64,000 nucleotides of DNA, taken from contig CM041776.1 in the NCBI GenBank assembly GCA_023374045.1, positions 120,485,000 to 120,548,999 on the forward strand, given 5' to 3'. Below, piece by piece: positions 1-11,482 of the stretch (position 1 is the first letter of the stretch; every line of letters starts with the position of its first letter). This DNA comes from Limonium bicolor (lineage: Eukaryota; Streptophyta; Magnoliopsida; Caryophyllales; Plumbaginaceae). The translations under genes were made by a program, and so were the position numbers. Under the pieces are notes generated by a model. It saw only the letters and a program-made list of their open reading frames with translations, was not told the origin of the DNA and did not search any database.

Positions 1-876
1 TTTTTGTGGGGTGGTTCGGGTCTTGTACCTGGGACCAAGTCCCGGACCTATGTTATACTGAAACTCTCGGCCTCTTTTAATGGGGTGGTTCGGGTCCTTG
101 TATGGGACCTAAGTCCCGGACCACCCTACCTTCTTAACTCTCGGTCTGTTCTTGCACACTGGTACGGGACTTGGTCCTGGACTTAAGTCCCGGACCCTGC
201 TAAATTTTCTACAGATTTACAGTTTTCAAAAGTTGTTACAACCCATACCTTGCCTAATTAATTCCCCATTGTTCCTACACTTAATCCCACATATTTAAGC
301 ACCTAATTAGTCTCCTAAACATGTCTAAATCCATTACTAACTTATTACTTCTTTTCATACAAATTCACACACATATTTTCTAAGTTTTCATTCCAGCACT
401 CACATTATTTTTTCTAGTTGTCTTTTGCTACAGATTTTGGTTCTCACTTCCCCCATTCATAGTTCCTTCTCCTAATGCCATTTCTAAGGTTTACAATGCA
501 TTATCTATCTCTCTTATCCTACCCACAACCTAGCTCCATTTAAAAATCTGTTTCAAAGGTATTTTTCTACCTAGATTAAACTCTTAAGTGTTCTAGTTTC
601 TAGATAAAATTTGACATAGTCTCCCCTAAACTTTTACATTCTCACACATGGTTTCACTCACATATTGTCATTTTCCAAACCTGTTCAACTCACATATTAT
701 CAATATACACACTACACACTAAACACTCATTTTAATTCCTACACACACACCATTTCCTTCCTTAAGGTTTATACAAGTTTTTCATTATCTTTTGAAGCTT
801 TTAAACTGTTGGGTTCTCTTACACATCATACTACTACTCAACAAAATTTACAATACTCATTTCAAGCTATAAAAAT
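1..876 (-). mobile_element. Chromovirus A 3' LTR, left piece (cut by window start and by the Athila insertion)
   Basis: This stretch matches 37602-38474 almost base for base, which is the interior of the right-hand LTR of the same element. The match breaks after aaaat at 872-876, where the Athila complex begins, and resumes at 28331. About the first 1.86 kb of the LTR (by comparison with the right copy) lies before the window. The first 200 bases hold the last units of a roughly 75-bp repeat built on a gtcccggacc core. The rest is AT-rich and non-coding; the short open frames here are chance. Confidence 0.85.
872..876. repeat. Left target-site duplication (aaaat) of the Athila complex
   Basis: aaaat precedes the TG of the first Athila LTR, and aaaat follows the CA of the last Athila LTR at 28326-28330. 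The uninterrupted right LTR of chromovirus A reads straight through this point (38470-38474, followed by ctgttac), giving the empty site. Confidence 0.92.
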
Positions 877-1977
877 TGATGGAGAAATATGTGACTACTT
901 CTACCACATAGGCAGTGTACCTATCGTTTTGCGGGTATAGTGATTAAATGGGGTTGTCGATCTCAGGGACCTCGTATAATTAATTGACAAATATTTAATT
1001 AACTGGAAATTAAGTTAAACTAAAGAAAACAGGAAATATTACTTTTTCGGTTTTGATTGATTGATTAAAAAGAAACTAAACTACAAGGACAATTAAGACA
1101 ACTTAAATAAACACAGAGGGATTTAAAGAGTGGTAAATGTGATAAATAGAAAAGCGCATCCCGGGTTGTTTGCTTACCTATTCCTTTTATATCTGTTACT
1201 AAATTCTTTCTTTAATTTTACTGCAATAACTCAGAAACTTTGATTAATTCATTAACGACTAAGTATAATGAATCCTAACCAATTGTTAGACCTAGCAGCA
1301 GGCCAATGCTCTAGACCGGACACAATTAATCGCATAAAGAGCAGTTTCTATTGGAGTCTAATTAACCTATAGGCCGGATCAGGCTTCTAGTTGTTAATTA
1401 GGTTCAACTTCCTTCGTCTAGTTATTTATCTCAGCTCTCGCATTTTAATAAAATAACTACAAGGGTTGTTTTAACTACCGGCCAAATAATTAAAACACTT
1501 GAAGGACAGGAATTGAACTGTTGCAGTTAACAGAATTTATTTAAAGAAATACATAACAGAATTTAGGAAATAGGTTCGCTTCCCAACCCGGGAAGCTAAA
1601 ATACTTACTCGCTCATCGTTACAGAAACAACAATAACAGAAAAGGAATGCATTAAATAAATTAAAGTAAGGGTAAGAGATAACTCCAGTTTAGAAGTTCA
1701 CTCCGGTTCCTCGCTTCAACTTCGTCTTGCGTTGCCCCGTCTGCTAATTTATTTCTGTAGAGCTGGTGCGTAATAGTGGAAATAAAATGGAAAGTGGGGT
1801 GTATGTATTACGTGGGAATTTAATGGAGTGGATGGGTGATTATTTTGATGAAGTGAATGGAGTGCGATTGTGGGAGAATGCGTGGGTGAACGGATTAATT
1901 CGTGGACTGATAAATGAATGGATGACTGGATGGATGGATCGTGGATGGATCGTGTCTTTTAGCTTCCAGTAGTGTGG

Positions 1978-1987
1978 GTTTATATAG
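1978..1987 (-). promoter_or_regulatory. TATA box of the Athila LTR (copy 1)
   Basis: Minus strand reads ctatataaac. The same motif is conserved in every full LTR copy (for example 18248-18257 on the plus strand), inside otherwise repeat-poor sequence, as expected for the U3/R promoter. Confidence 0.6.
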
Positions 1988-2204
1988 GCGGAGGACATAG
2001 GAAACAGACAAAGGAGAAATGACAGGGTGAATCAAGATAGTCGGAGGAGTTGGTGCAGATCCGTGAAGATTGAGATTTCATCGGGCAGTGAAATTGATTT
2101 CAGACAGATTTAATTGATGATCTGCAGCAGCCATTGATTGAAGAGCCGGCGTCACGCTCGCGCAAATTAAGGTGGGCGATCGCAATTAATGAAGTAGTTC
2201 GACT

Positions 2205-2550
2205 GCGGCGCCCTGAACAACGAAGAAGAAAACTCTGTTCGGAATTCTGTTCCGTGCGCTGAAATGCTCTTGTCCGCCTCGCGCCTAGCTCAGTCCGCCT
2301 CGCGGTCGTCTCTACCTTGTCCGCGCGTGTTGGTCCCGTCCGCCTCGCAGTCATCTGTATGCTGTCCGCCTGATAAGAGGCGGTAGTCTCTGTTGTGTCC
2401 GCGACCAAACCAGGCGGTCGTCTATGTCCTGTCCGCGACCAAACCAGGCGGACCTCTCATCCGCGTCCGCGACTTATGAGGCGGACGCCTCTGACTTGAC
2501 CGCGAGATAAGAGGCGGACGCCTCTGTTGTGTCTGCGCCTCTCCTGTCCG
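2205..2550. repeat. GC-rich block of short direct and inverted ggcggac repeats in the Athila LTR
   Basis: Within an AT-rich LTR this block contains many copies of gtccgcct or its complement aggcggac, several arranged as short palindromes such as gaggcggacgcctc. It recurs in the other LTR copies with unit-number differences (LTR 7 near 27740-28030, LTR 6 near 17700-17970). Its position beside the TATA repeat suggests an internal minisatellite. Confidence 0.75.
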
Positions 2551-2837
2551 CCAGTTATATATATATATATATATATACACGATTGTAGTCCAATCTTGAA
2601 TCGGCTCCAGATTATTCGTTATAAGTCCGTTTGACTCGCCGTTTGTTGCGTTGGAAAGCTTGTGAAGTAAACTACTTGATTCCAACACTTTTTCCTACAT
2701 TTAACACATAAAATATATCAATTCATATCAAAACATAAACCTAGGAAAATCATCAGATAAGTGAGAAATATTACTTAAAATACTGCAAATTATAAGGTAA
2801 TTAAACCCTTAAAAGTCTATATATTTCGCACTTATCA

Positions 2838-4111
2838 AACTTCCTCACACTTATCTTTTGCTTGTCCTCAAGCAAATAAAGAACAAACTTTCTCTAAGGT
2901 TACAGTATCAAACTCCGGGATTCAACAATCGTGAAAGGAAATCAAGCTAAATGGCAATCAAAAGAATAATCCTGCTCTTAGATGTAGGTTTTTGTAAACA
3001 GTGAAACAGAAATTTTTAATAAGAGCATGGATAAGTCAGATTGTAAAAATTGAACATAGATTAGCTTGGAACCTTCCACCAATTTCTTTTCTCTAACCTT
3101 TGGATGACAAGGGGTGTGAAGTAACACCTTATTCCGTGATACCTTTCAACACCACATACTCATGATCGAAATATGAAAAATTGTGACAATTATTCAGCAT
3201 TAAGAGTTTTGCATGCTTATTTCTTTGTTTTTCTCTTCTCTTTTTGTTTTTTTTTTCATTGTTTGCACAATTGTTTTCATCCCCCAGACTTTTCTCTTCA
3301 CCCATGTAGCGGTTTTGGGCCTTCTATCCCAGATCACAAGACCTTAGGTAGATGGGTGATAAGGCACCCCAAGGACTTAATAACCGAATGAACGAGGCCT
3401 GTTTTGGTTCAGAAAACTTCATTATATGATCAGAGGAGTACCTTGCCTTATCCTTTCCATACCAAACTTTCACTTAGCCCCATGATTGCCAAGCTAAGGT
3501 AACTCAATTTCCACAATCAGCTTATCCACCAGATTTTAGTGAAAATAGATTCAATTTTGAAGAAAGAAATTGATACATACAAACAACGTCAAGCAGAACG
3601 ATTCTTGAGGTTGTCATCAGGCTCGATTTCAAAAACTTCCACAAAAAATTTTAGCCCGAAAATTCAACATGTATTGGCCTTTAGAGAAGCTTACTAACAT
3701 AATTAGAGAACAATAAAAATTAAGTGTGGCATTAGGTACTACTGGCATATTTTCAGGGAAAGGTCTAAACTTCCTCACACTTAAGAGGAGCAATGTCCTC
3801 ATTGTTCATAAAATAATCAAGAAAAGACCTTTCAAATATGCCAGACTCATGAATCAACAGTTAAAGCTCGAGTGGCTGAACATAAATATTAAAAATAAAG
3901 GAACTGAGACTCCCCTGATATCGTGAGATTGAGGAAGGTGCCCTTCCTCACACTTAAAGCATTGGCGGTGGGGTCGATGTTCCTCACACTTGAGTCTAAG
4001 CAAGGGTTCAGCTGGAGTGATTGCAACAAACGGTTTACCTACACACATTGTCAAATACCAAAATAACGCTAGGAAGCGTTGCGTTAATAGCACAGGTACA
4101 AGTATCTCCTC
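2838..4111 (-). mobile_element. Athila 3' internal untranslated region, copy 1
   Basis: Reverse complement of the sequence between pol and the LTR in the plus-strand copy (about 16140-17411). It is non-coding, with several ctcacactta repeats that on the element's sense strand read taagtgtgag, a motif common near Athila purine tracts. No env-like frame is seen. It ends abruptly at gtatctcc, where unrelated sequence begins. Confidence 0.75.
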
Positions 4112-4363
4112 ACCATCGACCTCACATCACCATCATCGTAACACGTATCATTCTCGGTTTTCTTCATCGCTTTCGACCCCGTCATCACTCTATCACCACC
4201 ACAATCATCCTCCCTTCAACATCCATCCACCGCCTTCACCTTCGACGCCATACCATCATCTTCGCTTCGTCGCTTCGCCTCTCAACCACCGTTAACACTA
4301 CATCATCACCCATCGCCACATCGACAGCTTCATCCCATCATCGACCACCGTATCACACCCGAC
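4112..4363. other. Filler of unknown origin, rich in catcatc/caccac
   Basis: About 250 bp with no counterpart in the other Athila copies. It replaces the pol-proximal 3' region seen at 7560-7760 and joins directly to an LTR lacking its first 17 bases. Composition is pyrimidine-rich with repeated cat, cac and tcg triplets. Open frames across it give His/Ser/Pro low-complexity peptides and are not credible genes. Confidence 0.6.
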
Positions 4364-6294
4364 ACTACTTCTACCACATAGGCAGTGTACCTATCGTTTT
4401 GCGGGTATAGTGATTAAATGGGGTTGTCGATCTCAGGGACCTCGTATAATTAATTGACAAATATTTAATTAACTGGAAATTAAGTTAAACTAAAGAAAAC
4501 AGGAAATATTACTTTTCGGTTTTGATTGATTGATTAAAAAGAAACTAAACTACAAGGACAATTAAGACAACTTAAATAAACACAGAGGGATTTAAAGAGT
4601 GGTAAATGTGATAAATAGAAAAGCGCATCCCGGGTTGTTTGCTTACCTATTCCTTTTATATCTGTTACTAAATTCTTTCTTTAATTTTACTGCAATAACT
4701 CAGAAACTTTGATTAATTCATTAACGACTAAGTATAATGAATCCTAACCAATTGTTAGACCTAGCAGCAGGCTAATGCTCTAGACCGGACACAATTAATC
4801 GCATAAAGAGCAGTTTCTATTGGAGTCTAATTAACCTATAGGCCGGATCAGGCTTCTAGTTGTTAATTAGGTTCAACTTCCTTCGTCTAGTTATTTATCT
4901 CAGCTCTCGCATTTTAATAAAATAACTACAAGGGTTGTTTTAACTACCGGCCAAATAATTAAAACACTTGAAGGACAGGAATTGAACTGTTGCAGTTAAC
5001 AGAATTTATTTAAAGAAATACATAACAGAATTTAGGAAATAGGTTCGCTTCCCAACCCGGGAAGCTAAAATACTTACTCGCTCATCGTTACAGAAACAAC
5101 AATAACAGAAAGGGAATGCATTAAATAAATTAAAGTAAGGGTAAGAGATAACTCCAGTTTAGAAGTTCACTCCGGTTCCTCGCTTCAACTTCGTCTTGCG
5201 TTGCCCCGTCTGCTAATTTATTTCTGTAGAGCTGGTGCGTAATAGTGGAAATAAAATGGAAAGTGGGGTGTATGTATTACGTGGGAATTTAATGGAGTGG
5301 ATGGGTGATTATTTTTGATGAAGTGAATGGAGTGCGATCGTGGGAGAATGCGTGGGTGAATGGATTAATTTGTGGACTGATAAATGAATGGATGACTGGA
5401 TGGATGGATTGTGGATGGATCGTGTGTATTTTAGCTTCCAGTAGTGTGGGTTTATATAGGCGGAGGACATAGGAAACAGACAAAGGAGAAATGACAGGGT
5501 GAATCAAGATAGTCGGAGGAGTTGGTGCAGATCCGTGAAGATTGAGATTTCATCGGGCAGTGAAATTGATTTCAGACAGATTTAATTGATGATCTGCAGC
5601 AGCCATTGATTGAAGAGCCGGCGTCACGCTCGCGCAAATTAAGGTGGGCGATCGCAATTAATGAAGTAGTTCGACTGCGGAAGAAGAAAACTCTGTTCGG
5701 AATTCTGTTCCATGCGCTGAAATGCTCTTGTCCGCCTCGCGCCTAGCTCAGTCCGCCTCGCGGTCGTCTCTACCTTGTCCGCGCGTGTTGGTCCCGTCCG
5801 CCTCGCAGTCATCTGTGTGCTGTCCGCCTGATAAGAGGCGGTAGTCTCTGTTGTGTCCGCGACCAAACCAGGCGGTCGTCTATGTCCTGTCCGCGACCAA
5901 ACCAGGCGGACCTCTCATCCGCGTCCGCGACTTATGAGGCGGACGCCTCTGACTTGACCGCGAGATAAGAGGCGGACGCCTCTGTTGTGTCTGCGCCTCT
6001 CCTGTCCGCCATTATATATATATATATATATATATACACGATTGTAGTCCAATCTTGAATCGGCTCCAGATTATTCGTTATAAGTCCGTTTGACTCGCCG
6101 TTTGTTGCGTTGGAAAGCTTGTGAAGTAAACTACTTGATTCCAACACTTTTTCCTACATTTAACACATAAAATATATCAATTCATATCAAAACATAAACC
6201 TAGGAAAATCGTCAGATAAGTGAGAAATATTACTTAAAATACTGCAAATTATAAGGTAATTAAACCCTTAAAAGTCTATATTTCGCACTTATCA
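4364..6294 (-). mobile_element. Athila LTR copy 2 (outer 17 bp missing)
   Basis: Matches LTR copy 1 from actacttctacc to the terminal cttatca, with the same GC block and TA microsatellite. The missing terminal 17 bases and the abutting filler show a rearrangement junction, not an insertion end. Confidence 0.88.
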
Positions 6295-7759
6295 AACTTC
6301 CTCACACTTATCTTTTGCTTGTCCTCAAGCAAATAAAGAACAAACTTTCTCTAAGGTTACAGTATCAAACTCCGGGATTCAACAATCGTGAAAGGAAATC
6401 AAGCTAAATGGCAATCAAAAGAATAATCCTGCTCTTAGATGTAGGTTTTTGTAAACAGTGAAACAGAAATTTTTAATAAGAGCATGGATAAGTCAGATTG
6501 TAAAAATTGAACATAGATTAGCTTGGAACCTTCCACCAATTTCTTTTCTCTAACCTTTGGATGACAAGGGGTGTGAAGTAACACCTTATTCCGTGATACC
6601 TTTCAACACCACATACTCATGATCGAAATATGAAAAATTGTGACAATTATTCAGCATTAAGAGTTTTGCATGCTTATTTCTTTGTTTTTCTTCTTTTTTG
6701 TTTTTTTTTCATTGTTTGCACAATTGTTTTCATCCCCCAGACTTTTCTCTTCACCCATGTAGCGGTTTTGGGCCTTCTATCCCAGATCACAAGACCTTAG
6801 GTAGATGGGTGATAAGGCACCCCAAGGACTTAATAACCGAATGAACGAGGCCTGTTTTGGTTCAGAAAACTTCATTATATGATCAGAGGAGTACCTTGCC
6901 TTATCCTTTCCATACCAAACTTTCACTTAGCCCCATGATTGCCAAGCTAAGGTAACTCAATTTCCACAATCAGCTTATCCACCAGATTTTAGTGGAAAAT
7001 AGATTAAATTTTGAAGAAAGAAATTGATACATACAAACAACGTCAAGCAGAACGATTCTTGAGGTTGTCATCAGGCTCGATTTCAAAAACTTCCACAAAA
7101 ATTTTAGCCCGAAAATTCAACATGTATTGGCCTTTAGAGAAGCTTACTAACATAATTAGAGACAATAAAAATTAAGTGGGCATTAGGTACTACTGGCATA
7201 TTTTCAGGGAAAGGTCTAAACTTCCTCACACTTAAGAGGAGCAATGTCATTGTTCATAAAATAATCAAGAAAAGACCTTTCAAAATATGCCAGACTCATG
7301 AATCAACAGTTAAAGCTCGAGTGGCTGAACATAAATATTAAAATAAAGGAACTGAGACTCCCTGATATCGTGAGATTGAGGAAGGTGCCCTTCCTCACAC
7401 TTAAAGCATTGGCGGTGGGGTCGATGTTCCTCACACTTGAGTCTAAGCAAGGGTTCAGCTGGGAGTGATTGCAACAAACGGTTTACCTACACACATTGTC
7501 AAATACCAAAATAACGCTAGGAAGCGTTGCGTTAATAGCACAGGTACAAGTATCTCCTTCCTCTTCTTCCTCGCCCCTTTTTTTTTTTTATATATATATA
7601 TCACAATAAATTAGAGAGAAATAGATGCGTAGCTTATAAAACATGAATTTGAAAATTACCCCTGGGTTGCCTCCCAGTCAGCTGCCTCTTTATAGTCATT
7701 GGCTGGACTTTGTGAAGTAGCTAACCTGCAGTTGGATCTTTAAGAGATACTTCATATGT
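6295..7759 (-). mobile_element. Athila 3' internal region, copy 2, reaching the last pol codons
   Basis: Repeats 2838-4111 and continues to about 7759. Bases 7729-7759 are the reverse complement of the pol terminus at 15947-15979 (last residues KDPTAG and stop). Includes a poly-T/TA tract at 7577-7603. Non-coding apart from that remnant. Confidence 0.8.
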
Positions 7760-7770
7760 AGATGGGTGAT

Positions 7771-7814
7771 TATTCCCGCCTGTCAATGGAGAAATATCCC
7801 CGGCAATGGCGCCA
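7771..7814 (-). promoter_or_regulatory. Primer binding site (tRNA-Asp) with extra tRNA-Asp-like sequence
   Basis: 7797-7814 on the plus strand is the 3' end of plant tRNA-Asp with one change (aatggcgcca for aacggcgcca); its complement on the minus strand is the primer site following an LTR. Just upstream, 7771-7785 (tattcccgcctgtca) equals, from memory of the plant tRNA-Asp gene, the anticodon-stem region. The intervening D/variable/T portion is replaced by a 12-base stretch. Confidence 0.7.
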
Positions 7815-7820
7815 AAAACT

Positions 7821-8619
7821 TGATGGAGAAATATGTGACTACTCTACCACATAGGCAGTGTACCTATCGTTTTGCGGGTATAGTGATTAAATGGGGTTGT
7901 CGATCTCAGGGACCTCGTATAATTAATTGACAAATATTTGATTAACTAGGAAATTAAGTTAAACTAAAGAAAACAGGAAATATCACTTTTTCGGTTTTGA
8001 TTAATTAATTAAAAAGAAACTAAACTACAAGGACAAATAGAACAATTTAAAAGAGTAAATAAACACAGAGGGATTTAAAGAGTGGTGAATAGAAAAAAGT
8101 GCACCCCGGGTTGTTTGCTTACCTATTCCTTTTATATCGTTACTAAATTCTTCCTTTTTTACTGCAATAACTCAGAAACTTTAATTAATTCATTAACGAC
8201 TAAGTATATGAATCCTAACCAATTGTTAGACCTAGCAGCAGGCTAATGCTCTAGACCGGACACAATTAATCGCATAAAGAGCAGTTTCTATTGGAGTCTA
8301 ATTAACCTATAGGCCGGATCAGGCTTCTAGCTGTTAATTAGGTTCAACTTCCTTCGTCTAGTTATTATCTCAGCTCTCGTATTTTAATAAAATAACTACA
8401 AGGGTTGTTATAATTACCGGCCAAATAATTAAAACACTTGAAGGACAGGAATTGAACTGTTGCAGTTAACTAAATTTATTTAAAGAAATACATAACAGAA
8501 TTTAGGAAATAGGTTTGCTTCCCAACCCGGGAAGCTAAAATACTTACTCGCTCATCGTTACAGAAACAACAATAACAGAAAAGGAATGCATTAAATAAAT
8601 TAAAGTAAGGGTAAGAGAT
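7821..8619 (-). mobile_element. Athila LTR copy 3 (truncated)
   Basis: Starts TGATGG next to the primer site and follows the LTR consensus for about 800 bp to gggtaagagat. There the sequence flips into an inverted LTR segment. Confidence 0.85.
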
Positions 8620-8723
8620 CCATCCATTTATCAGTCCACGAATTAATCCGTTCACCCACGCGTCTCCCACAATCGTACTCCATTCACTTCATCAAAAATA
8701 ATCACCCATCCACTCCATTAAAT
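8620..8723 (+). mobile_element. Inverted Athila LTR fragment
   Basis: ccatccatttatcagtccac through cactccattaaat is the reverse complement of LTR sequence found around 9674-9780 in copy 4. It directly joins copy 3 in the opposite orientation, and is followed by cgccaaaact (8724-8733), the remnant of a primer site beside LTR copy 4. Confidence 0.75.
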
Positions 8724-8733
8724 CGCCAAAACT

Positions 8734-10679
8734 TGATGGAGAAATATGTGACTACTTCTACCACATAGGCAGTGTACCTATCGTTTTGCGGGTATAGTGA
8801 TTAAATGGGGTTGTCGATCTCAGGGACCTCGTATAATTAATTGACAAATATTTGATTAACTAGGAAATTAAGTTAAACTAAAGAAAACAGGAAATATCAC
8901 TTTTTCGGTTTTGATTAATTAATTAAAAAGAAACTAAACTACAAGGACAAATAGAACAATTTAAAAGAGTAAATAAACACAGAGGGATTTAAAGAGTGGT
9001 GAATAGAAAAGTGCACCCGGGTTGTTTGCTTACCTATTCCTTTTATATCTGTTACTAAATTCTTCCTTTAATTTTACTGCAAATAACTCAGAAACTTTAA
9101 TTAATTCATTAACGACTAAGTAATGAATCCTAACCAATTGTTAGACCTAGCAGCAGGCTAATGCTCTAGACCGGACACAATTAATCGCATAAAGAGCAGT
9201 TTCTATTGGAGTCTAATTAACCTATAGGCCGGATCAGGCTTCTAGCTGTTAATTAGGTTCAACTTCCTTCGTCTAGTTATTTATCTCAGCTCTCGCATTT
9301 TAATAAAATAACTACAAGGGTTGTTATAATTACCGGCCAAATAATTAAAAACACTTGAAGGACAGGAATTGAACTGTTGCAGTTAACTAAATTTATTTAA
9401 AGAAATACATAACAGAATTTAGGAAATAGGTTTGTTTCCCAACCCGGGAAGCTAAAATACTTACTCGCTCATCGTTACAGAAACAACAATAACAGAAAAG
9501 GAATGCATTAAATAAATTAAAGTAAGGGTAAGAGATAACTCCAGTTTAGAAGTTCACTCGGTTCCTCGCTTCAACTTCGTCTTGCGTTGCCCGTCTGCTA
9601 ATTTATTTCTGTAGAGCTGGTGCGTAATAGTGGAAATAAAATGGAAAGTGGGGTGTATGTATTACGTGGGAATTTAATGGAGTGGATGGGTGATTATTTT
9701 TGATGAAGTGAATGGAGTACGATTGTGGGAGACTGCGTGGGTGAACGGATTAATTCGTGGACTGATAGATGGATGGATTGTTGGATGGATCGTGGATGAC
9801 TGGATGGATCGATTGTCTTTTAGCTTCCAGTAGTGTGGGTTTATATAGGCGGAGGACATAGGAAACAGACAAAGGAGAAATGACAGGGTGAATCAAGATA
9901 GTCGGAGGAGTTGGTGCAGATCCGTGAAGATTGAGATTTCATCGGGCAGTGAAATTGATTTCAGACAGATTTAATTGATGATCTGCAGCAGCCATTGATT
10001 GAAGAGCCGGCGTCACGCTCGCGCAAATTAAGGTGGGCGATCGCAATTAATGAAGTAGTTCGACTGCGGAAGAAGAAAACTCTGTTCGGAATTCTGTTCC
10101 GTGCGCTGAAATGCTTGTCCGCCTCGCGCCTAGCTCAGTCCGCCTCGCGGTCGTCTCTACTTGTCCGCGCGTGTTGGTCCCGTCCGCCTCGCAGTCATCT
10201 GTGTGCTGTCCGGATAAGAGGCGGTAGTCTCTGTTGTGTCCGCGACCAAACCAGGCGGTCGTCTATGTCCTGTCCGCGACCAAACCAGGCGGACCTCTCA
10301 TCCGCGTCCGCGACTTATGAGGCGGACGCCTCTGACTTGACCGCGAGATAAGAGGCGGACGCCTCTGTTGTGTCTGCGCCTCTCCTGTCCGCCAGTTATA
10401 TATATATATATATATATATATACACGATTGTAGTCCAATCTTGAATCGGCTCCAGATTATTCGTTATAAGTCCGTTTGACTCGCCGTTTGTTGCGTTGGA
10501 AAGCTTGTGAAGTAAACTACTTGATTCCAACACTTTTTCCTACATTTAACATAAAATATATCAATTCATATCAAAACATAAACCTAGGAAAATCATCAGA
10601 TAAGTGAGAAATATTACTTAAAATACTGCAAATTATAAGGTAATTAAACCCTTAAAAGTCTAATATTTCGCACTTATCA
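8734..10679 (-). mobile_element. Athila LTR copy 4
   Basis: Full LTR of 1946 bp with TG...CA ends, same landmarks as copy 1 (TATA-like site, GC block, TA microsatellite near 10395-10422). It has several one-base differences from the other copies, many in homopolymers. Confidence 0.88.
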
Positions 10680-11058
10680 AACTTCCTCACACTTATCTTT
10701 TGCTTGTCCTCAAGCAAATAAAGAACAAACTTTCTCTAAGGTTACAGTATCAAACTCCGGGATTCAACAATCGTGAAAGGAAATCAAGCTAAATGGCAAT
10801 CAAAAGAATAATCCTGCTCTTAGATGTAGGTTTTTGTAAACAGTGAAACAGAAATTTTTTAATAAGAGCATGGATAAGTCAGAAATTTTCGTTTCATGTT
10901 TACAAAAACCTACATCTAAGAGCAGGATTATTCTTTTGATTGCCATTTAGCTTGATTTCCTTCCACGATTGTTGAATCCCGGAGTTTGATACTGTAACCT
11001 TAGAGAAAGTTTGTTCTTATTTGCTTGAGGACAAGCAAAAGATAAGTGTGAGGAAGTT
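10680..11058. repeat. Near-palindrome of Athila 3' internal sequence
   Basis: 10680-10855 is the 3' internal region in minus orientation; 10885-11058 is the same sequence in plus orientation, with a roughly 30-base loop at 10856-10884. LTR termini lie on both sides (copy 4 ends 10679, partial copy 5 begins 11059). This is the centre of one inversion in the complex. Confidence 0.85.
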
Positions 11059-11482
11059 TGATAAGTGCGAAATATATAGACTTTTAAGGGTTTAATTACC
11101 TTATAATTTGCAGTATTTTAAGTAATATTTCTCACTTATCTGACGATTTTCCTAGGTTTATGTTTTGATATGAATTGATATTTTATGTGTTAAATGTAGG
11201 AAAAAGTGTTGGAATCAAGTAGTTTACTTCACAAGCTTTCCAACGCAACAAACGGCGAGTCAAACGGACTTATAACGAATAATCTGGAGCCGATTCAAGA
11301 TTGGACTACAATCGTATATATACATATATATATATAGCATAACTGGCGGACAGGAGAGGCGCAGACACAACAGAGGCGTCCGCCTCTTATCTCGCGGTCA
11401 AGTTAGAGTCGTCCGCCTCTTATCTCGCGGTCAAGGGAGAGGAGTCCGCCTGGTTTGGTCGCGGACAAGGAACAGACGTCCC
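11059..11482 (+). mobile_element. Athila LTR copy 5 (partial, fused to pol)
   Basis: Begins TGATAAGTGCG as LTR copy 6 does at 17412 and follows it to gacgtcc near 11481, then joins pol at ctcatggctgagg. In the minus copy that pol segment is preceded by ggcc, so the junction has a few bases of microhomology. The rest of the LTR, the primer site and gag are absent. Confidence 0.85.

Larger units (their letters stand above)
877..2837 (-). mobile_element. Athila LTR copy 1 (outer 3' LTR)
   Basis: Terminal TG...CA, 1961 bp. The element's sense is on the minus strand, where the LTR starts TGATAAGTGCG and ends TCCATCA. It has a TATA-like site at 1978-1987 (minus), a GC-rich block at about 2205-2545 built from ggcggac-type repeats, and a TA microsatellite near 2555-2577. 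It is flanked outside by aaaat and inside by the purine-rich (minus strand) gtgtgaggaagtt. Confidence 0.9.

Noticed and set aside
1766..1972. Met/Trp/Gly-rich protein (and its reverse at 5289-5507 and 9674-9859)
   Set aside because: Arises from tggatggatgg-type repeats in the Athila LTR; it is disrupted among LTR copies.
3990..4410. His/Ser/Thr-rich proteins across the filler
   Set aside because: Two overlapping frames both look open because of triplet-biased DNA. They run into LTR sequence and have no domain.
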